Shown here: in pieces, positions 1-9,223 of the stretch
Layout of the letters: each line of letters begins with the position of its first letter
Position numbering within the stretch: position 1 is the stretch's first letter
Assembly (NCBI RefSeq): GCF_051020765.1
Contig: NW_027469084.1
Coordinates: 1,860,001 to 1,924,000, forward strand
Length of the DNA stretch: 64,000 nt
Source: Lasioglossum baleicum
Taxonomy: Eukaryota > Arthropoda > Insecta > Hymenoptera > Halictidae
Reading direction: 5' to 3'
Position numbers and translations under genes: made by a program
The notes under the pieces: generated by a model
The model's database searches: none
The model's input: only the letters and a program-made list of their open reading frames with translations
What the model was told of the DNA's origin: nothing

Positions 1-80
1 GGGGCGCTCCCCACTTTGCGTCCGCGGCACGCGTGAATTCGGCAGCGGATCGGCTCACTTCGGTCACGTCCGCGGCTGAT

Positions 81-910
81 GGCACTCGTTTTCGTTTTGC
101 GATAAATCTATGTGTACTTGAGTCCTTAAAGGGTTCACGTTTTCTGCTACGTTACGATTGGCTTCGGCACTTCCGCTACAAGAGTCTAATGTATTCTTTA
201 CGTTATACAGATCGTTCAAAGCGTGTTAGGCAGAGATTTTGTTGGTCGACCTCTCAATGTCGAAGTCGTTATTGTTAATGTCATCGAAATTGCGCGGGTC
301 TCTAGGCGCAACGTTCGAGAGTAAGGCAGACTCGGTGGCAAGGATTTTACCAAATGTACTATAATCTGTTTTCTTTCGGGCATATGCTTTCCGCAAAGAC
401 TAGAATGCAGGCCTACCTGTACCAAGTGGTAACATCTGAAACAGTAACGATTTGCTAGTTGCTCCATCCGATGGTCTCTTCAGCTGAATGTATACTTGAA
501 CGGGATGGTCCACTTGTTGTATACGGTAAGTCGGTGTTTTGAACACTATCGCAATTTGTTCATGTACATCAGTAGGCTGAAAACCACCAAATCCTTCCCA
601 CACAACTTGCCCGTCCTTCTCCTCGAAAAATCGGACCTGTATGTCGTTTTTTTGCAAACTTCTCGCATAGCAAAATTATTACCAGACCACCCTTGACCAA
701 AGCTGTAGAATGACTGAGCTTGACATCTACAAGATTCGACATTGCCTTCTTATCAAATATAGGATCGGACACAACCGTCGGTAACGCGACATTGAATTTT
801 CCCTTCTGAGATCCTTCTAAGAAAACTTGGAAACATTATCTCACCGCGTTCAGATCGATGCTAGTAGGCTGTCTTTTATGTTCGAAGCCAGTTCGAAAAG
901 GATCCACGCG
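81..910 (-). pseudogene. Dorsal/Rel (NF-kB) gene fragment, copy 1, multiply broken
   Basis: Read on the minus strand, this encodes the C-terminal part of a Rel homology region. From about 910 down it gives VDPFRTGF, then IDLNAVR, a stop (836-838, where the family has Leu), CFQVFLEG, PIFDKKAMSNLV and ILLCEK. A +1 frameshift at the seven-T run 647-653 follows. The next frame gives NDIQVRFFEE, FQPTDVH, IVFKTPTYR, IQLKRPSDGATS and FQMLPLG, which are hallmark strings of the IPT/TIG dimerisation domain of Dorsal-type Rel proteins. Coding-like sequence (RKKTDYSTFGKIL) continues in the same frame past a TAG at 400-402, up to a TAA at 226-228. Beyond that the frame is again open to a TGA at 64-66, but homology is uncertain there. 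In animals Rel proteins are transcription factors of Toll signalling; this copy cannot encode one. Residue identification is from memory of the family, not a search. Confidence 0.88.
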
Positions 911-1140
911 CTCTCGCACTGTCGCTCGTACTCTCGCCCCTCCGCTTGTGCGCATTTACGCCTCGGCTTTCGCGCTGTCAAGCCTCCACGCTCACTCTCG
1001 TACGCCTCCACTCTCGCGCCTCCGCTCGTGCGCTGTCACGCTTGCGGTCGTGCGCTCTCACATTCTTGCGTGCTCTTGCGCTCTCGCGCCTTCATCTTGT
1101 TCCTCCGCTTTCGCGCCTACGCTCGCGATATTCAACAATA
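911..1140. repeat. CT-rich, CpG-rich low-complexity segment of the 1.26-kb unit
   Basis: This degenerate run is built from variants of CTCTCGCGCC, CTCCGCT and CGTGCGCT on the plus strand. It recurs in every complete unit, about 911-1140 bp from each unit start and 14 bp longer in copies 3 and 5. Short frames of 95-144 codons cross it on the plus strand in three registers and are compositional shadows with no family resemblance. On the plus strand the Dorsal homology stops where this segment starts, so this is the upstream breakpoint of the captured gene piece. Confidence 0.7.
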
Positions 1141-1170
1141 CCGCGTCTTTTACGCAGACTGCGTCTCGGC

Positions 1171-1252
1171 AAGGGGGGAGTAATGTTCCGGCAAACCGAT
1201 ACGCATTCGATCCGCTTTACCTACTTCGCGTAGCCGCGATCGGGTGACGTCA
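1171..1252 (+). other. Polypurine run followed by TGTTCCGG and a CRE palindrome (possible LTR remnant)
   Basis: AAGGGGGGAG (1171-1180) is followed three bases later by TGTTCCGGC (1184). About 60 bp further comes TGACGTCA (1245-1252), a perfect CRE/CREB-ATF palindrome. The same arrangement occurs in each complete unit, with polypurine runs at 2430, 3703, 4962, 6235, 7494 and 8753, and CREs at 2504, 3777, 5036, 6309, 7568 and 8827. A polypurine tract directly before TGT is how the 3' LTR of many Ty3/Gypsy or BEL elements starts. I cannot find a matching LTR end or PBS, so this is a hint only. Confidence 0.35.
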
Positions 1253-1339
1253 CGTCGTCGGGGCGCTCCCCACTTTGCGTCCGCGGCACGCGTGAATTCG
1301 GCAGCGGATCGGCTCACTTCGGTCACGTCCGCGGCTGAT

Positions 1340-2169
1340 GGCACTCGTTTTCGTTTTGCGATAAATCTATGTGTACTTGAGTCCTTAAAGGGTTCACGTT
1401 TTCTGCTACGTTACGATTGGCTTCGGCACTTCCGCTACAAGAGTCTAATGTATTCTTTACGTTATACAGATCGTTCAAAGCGTGTTAGGCAGAGATTTTG
1501 TTGGTCGACCTCTCAATGTCGAAGACGTTATTGTTAATGTCATCGAAATTGCGCGGATATCTAGGCGCAACGTTCGAGAGTAAGCCAGACTCGGTGGCAA
1601 GGATTTTACCAAATGTACTATAATCTGTTTTCTTTCGGGCATATGCTTTCCGCAAAGACTAGAATGCAGGCCTACCTGTACCAAGTGGTAACATTTGAAA
1701 CAGTAACGATTTGCTAGTTGCTCCATCCGATGGTCTCTTCAGCTGAATGTATACTTGAACGGGATGGTCCACTTGTTGTATACGGTAAGTCGGTGTTTTG
1801 AACACTATCGCAATTTGTTCATGTACATCAGTAGGCTGAAAACCACCAAATCCTTCCCAAACCACTTGCCCGTCCTTCTCTTCGAAAAATCGGACCTGTA
1901 TGTCGTTTTTTTGCAAACTTCTCGCATAGCAAAATTATTACCAAACCACCCTTGACCAAAGCTGTAGAATGACTGAGCTTGACATCTACAAGATTCGACA
2001 TTGCCTTCTTATCAAATATAGGATCGTACACAACCGTCGGTAACGCGACATTGAATTTTCCCTTCTGAGATCCTTCTAAGAAAACTTGGAAACATTATCT
2101 CACCGCGTTCAGATCGATGCTAGTAGGCTGTCTTTTATGTTCGAAGCCATTTCGAAAAGGATCCACGCG
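1340..2169 (-). pseudogene. Dorsal/Rel gene fragment, copy 2
   Basis: Same segment as copy 1, with every shared lesion: stop in place of Leu at 2095-2097, frameshifting seven-T run at 1906-1912, TAG at 1659-1661 and TAA at 1485-1487. It belongs to sequence class B, marked by GGATATC where class A has GGGTCTC (about 1556-1562), AAGCC for AAGGC, and CCCAAACCAC for CCCACACAAC. The IPT frame between the frameshift and the TAG is open. It is not translatable as a Rel protein. Confidence 0.87.
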
Positions 2170-2598
2170 CTCTCGCACTGTCGCTCGTACTCTCGCCCCT
2201 CCGCTTGTGCGCATTTACGCCTCGGCTTTCGCGCTGTCAAGCCTCCACGCTCACTCTCGTACGCCTCCACTCTCGCGCCTCCGCTCGTGCGCTGTCACGC
2301 TTGCGGTCGTGCGCTCTCACATTCTTGCGTGCTCTTGCGCTCTCGCGCCTTCATCTTGTTCCTCCGCTTTCGCGCCTACGCTCGCGATATTCAACAATAC
2401 CGCGTCTTTTACGCAGACTGCGTCTCGGCAAGGGGGGAGTAATGTTCCGGCAAACCGATACGCATTCGATCCGCTTTACCTACTTCGCGTAGCCGCGATC
2501 GGGTGACGTCACGTCGTCGGGGCGCTCCCCACTTTGCGTCCGCGGCACGCGTGAATTCGGCAGCGGATCGGCTCACTTCGGTCACGTCCGCGGCTGAT

Positions 2599-3428
2599 GG
2601 CACTCGTTTTCGTTTTGCGATAAATCTATGTGTACTTGAGTCCTTAAAGGGTTCACGTTTTCTGCTACGTTACGATTGGCTTCGGCACTTCCGCTACAAG
2701 AGTCTAATGTATTCTTTACGTTATACAGATCGTTCAAAGCGTGTTAGGCAGAGATTTTGTTGGTCGACCTCTCAATGTCGAAGTCGTTATTGTTAATGTC
2801 ATCGAAATTGCGCGGATATCTAGGCGCAACGTTCGAGAGTAAGCCAGACTCGGTGGCAAGGATTTTACCAAATGTACTATAATCTGTTTTCTTTCGGGCA
2901 TATGCTTTCCGCAAAGACTAGAATGCAGGCCTACCTGTACCAAGTGGTAACATTTGAAACAGTAACGATTTGCTAGTTGCTCCATCCGATGGTCTCTTCA
3001 GCTGAATGTATACTTGAACGGGATGGTCCACTTGTTGTATACGGTAAGTCGGTGTTTTGAACACTATCGCAATTTGTTCATGTACATCAGTAGGCTGAAA
3101 ACCACCAAATCCTTCTCAAACCACTTGCCCGTCCTTCTCTTCGAAAAATCGGACCTGTATGTCGTTTTTTTGCAAACTTCTCGCATAGCAAAATTATTAC
3201 CAAACCACCCTTGACCAAAGCTGTAGAATGACTGAGCTTGACATCTACAAGATTCGACATTGCCTTCTTATCAAATATAGGATCGTACACAACCGTCGGT
3301 AACGCGACATTGAATTTTCCCTTCTGAGATCCTTCTAAGAAAACTTGAAAACATTATCTCACCGCGTTCAGATCGATGCTAGTAGGCTGTCTTTTATGTT
3401 CGAAGCCAGTTCGAAAAGGATCCACGCG
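2599..3428 (-). pseudogene. Dorsal/Rel gene fragment, copy 3, with an additional private stop
   Basis: Class B copy in a 1273-bp unit. It has the shared lesions: Leu-to-stop at 3354-3356, seven-T run at 3165-3171, TAG at 2918-2920 and TAA at 2744-2746. It also has a private C-to-T change on the plus strand at 3116. That turns the Trp codon of the GQVVWEG stretch into TGA (3116-3118), so even the IPT reading frame that stays open in other complete copies is cut here. This lesion arose after amplification of the array. Confidence 0.87.
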
Positions 3429-3871
3429 CTCTCGCACTGTCGCTCGTACTCTCGCCCCTCCGCTTGTGCGCATTTACGCCTCGGCTTTCGCGCTGTCAAG
3501 CCTCCACGCTCACTCTCGTACGCCTCCACTCTCGCGCCTCCACTCTCGCGCCTCCGCTCGTGCGCTGTCACGCTTGCGGTCGTGCGCTCTCACATTCTTG
3601 CGTGCTCTTGCGCTCTCGCGCCTTCATCTTGTTCCTCCGCTTTCGCGCCTACGCTCGCGATATTCAACAATACCGCGTCTTTTACGCAGACTGCGTCTCG
3701 GCAAGGGGGGAGTAATGTTCCGGCAAACCGATACGCATTCGATCCGCTTTACCTACTTCCCGTAGCCGCGATCGGGTGACGTCACGTCGTCGGGGCGCTC
3801 CCCACTTTGCGTCCGCGGCACGCGTGAATTCGGCAGCGGATCGGCTCACTTCGGTCACGTCCGCGGCTGAT

Positions 3872-4701
3872 GGCACTCGTTTTCGTTTTGCGATAAATCT
3901 ATGTGTACTTGAGTCCTTAAAGGGTTCACGTTTTCTGCTACGTTACGATTGGCTTCGGCACTTCCGCTACAAGAGTCTAATGTATTCTTTACGTTATACA
4001 GATCGTTCAAAGCGTGTTAGGCAGAGATTTTGTTGGTCGACCTCTCAATGTCGAAGTCGTTATTGTTAATGTCATCGAAATTGCGCGGGTCTCTAGGCGC
4101 AACGTTCGAGAGTAAGGCAGACTCGGTGGCAAGGATTTTACCAAATGTACTATAATCTGTTTTCTTTCGGGCATATGCTTTCCGCAAAGACTAGAATGCA
4201 GGCCTACCTGTACCAAGTGGTAACATCTGAAACAGTAACGATTTGCTAGTTGCTCCATCCGATGGTCTCTTCAGCTGAATGTATACTTGAACGGGATGGT
4301 CCACTTGTTGTATACGGTAAGTCGGTGTTTTGAACACTATCGCAATTTGTTCATGTACATCAGTAGGCTGAAAACCACCAAATCCTTCCCACACAACTTG
4401 CCCGTCCTTCTCCTCGAAAAATCGGACCTGTATGTCGTTTTTTTGCAAACTTCTCGCATAGCAAAATTATTACCAGACCACCCTTGACCAAAGCTGTAGA
4501 ATGACTGAGCTTGACATCTACAAGATTCGACATTGCCTTCTTATCAAATATAGGATCGGACACAACCGTCGGAAACGCGACATTGAATTTTCCCTTCTGA
4601 GATCCTTCTAAGAAAACTTGGAAACATTATCTCACCGCGTTCAGATCGATGCTAGTAGGCTGTCTTTTATGTTCGAAGCCATTTCGAAAAGGATCCACGC
4701 G
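3872..4701 (-). pseudogene. Dorsal/Rel gene fragment, copy 4
   Basis: Class A copy, closely resembling copies 1 and 6. Shared lesions: Leu-to-stop at 4627-4629, seven-T run at 4438-4444, TAG at 4191-4193 and TAA at 4017-4019. The IPT segment is open between the frameshift and the TAG. With copy 6 it shares GGAAACGCG in place of GGTAACGCG near 4571. Confidence 0.87.
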
Positions 4702-5130
4702 ATCTCGCACTGTCGCTCGTACTCTCGCCCCTCCGCTTGTGCGCATTTACGCCTCGGCTTTCGCGCTGTCAAGCCTCCACGCTCACTCTCGTACGCCTCC
4801 ACTCTCGCGCCTCCGCTCGTGCGCTGTCACGCTTGCGGTCGTGCGCTCTCACATTCTTGCGTGCTCTTGCGCTCTCGCGCCTTCATCTTGTTCCTCCGCT
4901 TTCGCGCCTACGCTCGCGATATTCAACAATACCGCGTCTTTTACGCAGACTGCGTCTCGGCAAGGGGGGAGTAATGTTCCGGCAAACCGATACGCATTCG
5001 ATCCGCTTTACCTACTTCGCGTAGCCGCGATCGGGTGACGTCACGTCGTCGGGGCGCTCCCCACTTTGCGTCCGCGGCACGCGTGAATTCGGCAGCGGAT
5101 CGGCTCACTTCGGTCACGTCCGCGGCTGAT

Positions 5131-5960
5131 GGCACTCGTTTTCGTTTTGCGATAAATCTATGTGTACTTGAGTCCTTAAAGGGTTCACGTTTTCTGCTAC
5201 GTTACGATTGGCTTCGGCACTTCCGCTACAAGAGTCTAATGTATTCTTTACGTTATACAGATCGTTCAAAGCGTGTTAGGCAGAGATTTTGTTGGTCGAC
5301 CTCTCAATGTCGAAGTCGTTATTGTTAATGTCATCGAAATTGCGCGGATATCTAGGCGCAACGTTCGAGAGTAAGCCAGACTCGGTGGCAAGGATTTTAC
5401 CAAATGTACTATAATCTGTTTTCTTTCGGGCATATGCTTTCCGCAAAGACTAGAATGCAGGCCTACCTGTACCAAGTGGTAACATTTGAAACAGTAACGA
5501 TTTGCTAGTTGCTCCATCCGATGGTCTCTTCAGCTGAATGTATACTTGAACGGGATGGTCCACTTGTTGTATACGGTAAGTCGGTGTTTTGAACACTATC
5601 GCAATTTGTTCATGTACATCAGTAGGCTGAAAACCACCAAATCCTTCCCAAACCACTTGCCCGTCCTTCTCTTCGAAAAATCGGACCTGTATGTCGTTTT
5701 TTTGCAAACTTCTCGCATAGCAAAATTATTACCAAACCACCCTTGACCAAAGCTGTAGAATGACTGAGCTTGACATCTACAAGATTCGACATTGCCTTCT
5801 TATCAAATATAGGATCGTACACAACCGTCGGTAACGCGACATTGAATTTTCCCTTCTGAGATCCTTCTAAGAAAACTTGAAAACATTATCTCACCGCGTT
5901 CAGATCGATGCTAGTAGGCTGTCTTTTATGTTCGAAGCCAGTTCGAAAAGGATCCACGCG
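5131..5960 (-). pseudogene. Dorsal/Rel gene fragment, copy 5
   Basis: Class B copy in a 1273-bp unit, nearly the same as copy 3 but without its private TGA. Shared lesions: Leu-to-stop at 5886-5888, seven-T run at 5697-5703, TAG at 5450-5452 and TAA at 5276-5278. It shares with copy 3 the variant AAACTTGAAAAC near the upper end (5873-5884), which supports a common 1273-bp ancestor unit. Confidence 0.87.
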
Positions 5961-6403
5961 CTCTCGCACTGTCGCTCGTACTCTCGCCCCTCCGCTTGTG
6001 CGCATTTACGCCTCGGCTTTCGCGCTGTCAAGCCTCCACGCTCACTCTCGTACGCCTCCACTCTCGCGCCTCCACTCTCGCGCCTCCGCTCGTGCGCTGT
6101 CACGCTTGCGGTCGTGCGCTCTCACATTCTTGCGTGCTCTTGCGCTCTCGCGCCTTCATCTTGTTCCTCCGCTTTCGCGCCTACGCTCGCGATATTCAAC
6201 AATACCGCGTCTTTTACGCAGACTGCGTCTCGGCAAGGGGGGAGTAATGTTCCGGCAAACCGATACGCATTCGATCCGCTTTACCTACTTCCCGTAGCCG
6301 CGATCGGGTGACGTCACGTCGTCGGGGCGCTCCCCACTTTGCGTCCGCGGCACGCGTGAATTCGGCAGCGGATCGGCTCACTTCGGTCACGTCCGCGGCT
6401 GAT

Positions 6404-7233
6404 GGCACTCGTTTTCGTTTTGCGATAAATCTATGTGTACTTGAGTCCTTAAAGGGTTCACGTTTTCTGCTACGTTACGATTGGCTTCGGCACTTCCGCT
6501 ACAAGAGTCTAATGTATTCTTTACGTTATACAGATCGTTCAAAGCGTGTTAGGCAGAGATTTTGTTGGTCGACCTCTCAATGTCGAAGTCGTTATTGTTA
6601 ATGTCATCGAAATTGCGCGGGTCTCTAGGCGCAACGTTCGAGAGTAAGGCAGACTCGGTGGCAAGGATTTTACCAAATGTACTATAATCTGTTTTCTTTC
6701 GGGCATATGCTTTCCGCAAAGACTAGAATGCAGGCCTACCTGTACCAAGTGGTAACATCTGAAACAGTAACGATTTGCTAGTTGCTCCATCCGATGGTCT
6801 CTTCAGCTGAATGTATACTTGAACGGGATGGTCCACTTGTTGTATACGGTAAGTCGGTGTTTTGAACACTATCGCAATTTGTTCATGTACATCAGTAGGC
6901 TGAAAACCACCAAATCCTTCCCACACAACTTGCCCGTCCTTCTCCTCGAAAAATCGGACCTGTATGTCGTTTTTTTGCAAACTTCTCGCATAGCAAAATT
7001 ATTACCAGACCACCCTTGACCAAAGCTGTAGAATGACTGAGCTTGACATCTACAAGATTCGACATTGCCTTCTTATCAAATATAGGATCGGACACAACCG
7101 TCGGAAACGCGACATTGAATTTTCCCTTCTGAGATCCTTCTAAGAAAACTTGGAAACATTATCTCACCGCGTTCAGATCGATGCTAGTAGGCTGTCTTTT
7201 ATGTTCGAAGCCAGTTCGAAAAGGATCCACGCG
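6404..7233 (-). pseudogene. Dorsal/Rel gene fragment, copy 6
   Basis: Class A copy with the shared lesions: Leu-to-stop at 7159-7161, seven-T run at 6970-6976, TAG at 6723-6725 and TAA at 6549-6551. It shares the GGAAACGCG variant with copy 4, so copies 4 and 6 look like sisters separated by one class B unit. That fits duplication of an A-B dimer of about 2.5 kb. Confidence 0.87.
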
Positions 7234-7662
7234 CTCTCGCACTGTCGCTCGTACTCTCGCCCCTCCGCTTGTGCGCATTTACGCCTCGGCTTTCGCGCTG
7301 TCAAGCCTCCACGCTCACTCTCGTACGCCTCCACTCTCGCGCCTCCGCTCGTGCGCTGTCACGCTTGCGGTCGTGCGCTCTCACATTCTTGCGTGCTCTT
7401 GCGCTCTCGCGCCTTCATCTTGTTCCTCCGCTTTCGCGCCTACGCTCGCGATATTCAACAATACCGCGTCTTTTACGCAGACTGCGTCTCGGCAAGGGGG
7501 GAGTAATGTTCCGGCAAACCGATACGCATTCGATCCGCTTTACCTACTTCGCGTAGCCGCGATCGGGTGACGTCACGTCGTCGGGGCGCTCCCCACTTTG
7601 CGTCCGCGGCACGCGTGAATTCGGCAGCGGATCGGCTCACTTCGGTCACGTCCGCGGCTGAT

Positions 7663-8492
7663 GGCACTCGTTTTCGTTTTGCGATAAATCTATGTGTACT
7701 TGAGTCCTTAAAGGGTTCACGTTTTCTGCTACGTTACGATTGGCTTCGGCACTTCCGCTACAAGAGTCTAATGTATTCTTTACGTTATACAGATCGTTCA
7801 AAGCGTGTTAGGCAGAGATTTTGTTGGTCGACCTCTCAATGTCGAAGTCGTTATTGTTAATGTCATCGAAATTGCGAGGATATCTAGGCGCAACGTTCGA
7901 GAGTAAGCCAGACTCGGTGGCAAGGATTTTACCAAATGTACTATAATCTGTTTTCTTTCGGGCATATGCTTTCCGCAAAGACTAGAATGCAGGCCTACCT
8001 GTACCAAGTGGTAACATTTGAAACAGTAACGATTTGCTAGTTGCTCCATCCGATGGTCTCTTCAGCTGAATGTATACTTGAACGGTATGGTCCACTTGTT
8101 GTATACGGTAAGTCGGTGTTTTGAACACTATCGCAATTTGTTCATGTACATCAGTAGGCTGAAAACCACCAAATCCTTCCCAAACCACTTGCCCGTCCTT
8201 CTCTTCGAAAAATCGGACCTGTATGTCGTTTTTTTGCAAACTTCTCGCATAGCAAAATTATTACCAAACCACCCTTGACCAAAGCTGTAGAATGACTGAG
8301 CTTGACATCTACAAGATTCGACATTGCCTTCTTATCAAATATAGGATCGTACACAACCGTCGGTAACGCGACATTGAATTTTCCCTTCTGAGATCCTTCT
8401 AAGAAAACTTGGAAACATTATCTCACCGCGTTCAGATCGATGCTAGTAGGCTGTCTTTTATGTTCGAAGCCAGTTCGAAAAGGATCCACGCG
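7663..8492 (-). pseudogene. Dorsal/Rel gene fragment, copy 7
   Basis: Class B copy with the shared lesions: Leu-to-stop at 8418-8420, seven-T run at 8229-8235, TAG at 7982-7984 and TAA at 7808-7810. Private differences include GCGAGGATATC (about 7875) for GCGCGGATATC, and AACGGTATGG (8083-8092) for AACGGGATGG. The second changes Pro to Thr in the IPT-like reading. Confidence 0.87.
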
Positions 8493-8921
8493 CTCTCGCA
8501 CTGTCGCTCGTACTCTCGCCCCTCCGCTTGTGCGCATTTACGCCTCGGCTTTCGCGCTGTCAAGCCTCCACGCTCACTCTCGTACGCCTCCACTCTCGCG
8601 CCTCCGCTCGTGCGCTGTCACGCTTGCGGTCGTGCGCTCTCACATTCTTGCGTGCTCTTGCGCTCTCGCGCCTTCATCTTGTTCCTCCGCTTTCGCGCCT
8701 ACGCTCGCGATATTCAACAATACCGCGTCTTTTACGCAGACTGCGTCTCGGCAAGGGGGGAGTAATGTTCCGGCAAACCGATACGCATTCGATCCGCTTT
8801 ACCTACTTCGCGTAGCCGCGATCGGGTGACGTCACGTCGTCGGGGCGCTCCCCACTTTGCGTCCGCGGCACGCGTGAATTCGGCAGCGGATCGGCTCACT
8901 TCGGTCACGTCCGCGGCTGAT

Positions 8922-9223
8922 GGTACTCGTTTTCGTTTTGCGATAAATCTATGTGTACTTGAGTCCTTAAAGGGTTCACGTTTTCTGCTACGTTACGATT
9001 GGCTTCGGCACTTCCGCTACAAGAGTCTAATGTATTCTTTACGTTATACAGATCGTTCAAAGCGTGTTAGGCAGAGATTTTGTTGGTCGACCTCTCAATG
9101 TCGAAGTCGTTATTGTTAATGTCATCGAAATTGCGCGGGTATCTAGGCGCAACGTTCGAGAGTAAGCCAGACTCGCTGGCAAGGATTTTACCAAATGTGC
9201 TATAATCTGTTTTCTTTCGGGCA
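8922..9223 (-). pseudogene. Dorsal/Rel gene fragment, copy 8, truncated at the satellite junction
   Basis: Only the part beyond the IPT domain survives, roughly KKTDYSTFGKIL down to the TAA at 9067-9069; the array ends at 9223 inside the sequence TTTCGGGCA. The place where other copies have TAG lies beyond the break. It is the most divergent copy: GGGTATC mixes the class A and class B states, and ACTCGCTGG, AAATGTGCTA and GATGGTACTC are private. Faster divergence at an array edge is expected because edge units escape homogenisation. The minus-strand frame runs straight from the satellite into this remnant, giving a chance fusion ORF. Confidence 0.82.

Larger units (their letters stand above)
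1..9223. repeat. Macrosatellite: tandem array of a 1259/1273-bp unit, 7 complete copies plus 1 truncated
   Basis: Units start at 1, 1260, 2519, 3792, 5051, 6324, 7583 and 8842, judged by recurrence of the GGGGCGCTCCCC segment. Periods are 1259, 1259, 1273, 1259, 1273, 1259 and 1259 bp; the last copy stops after about 382 bp at 9223. All units point the same way and differ by scattered single-base changes. The extra 14 bp in copies 3 and 5 is a tandem duplication of CACTCTCGCGCCTC in the CT-rich part (near 3528-3555 and 6060-6087). Each unit carries, from left to right, a minus-strand Dorsal-like gene fragment, a CT-rich low-complexity stretch, a polypurine run and a CRE-like palindrome. The window opens inside the array, so its left edge is unknown. 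Confidence 0.97.

Noticed and set aside
398..415. GTAGG after GGTACAG on the minus strand as a splice donor ending the IPT exon
   Set aside because: Coding-like sequence (RKKTDYSTFGKIL) continues in the same frame beyond the TAG, so a nonsense change fits better than an intron; an alignment with the intact gene would settle it.
827..1247. Plus-strand ORFs of 95-144 codons in each 1.26-kb unit
   Set aside because: They cross CT-rich low-complexity DNA in overlapping registers and resemble no family; the recognisable coding signal is on the other strand.
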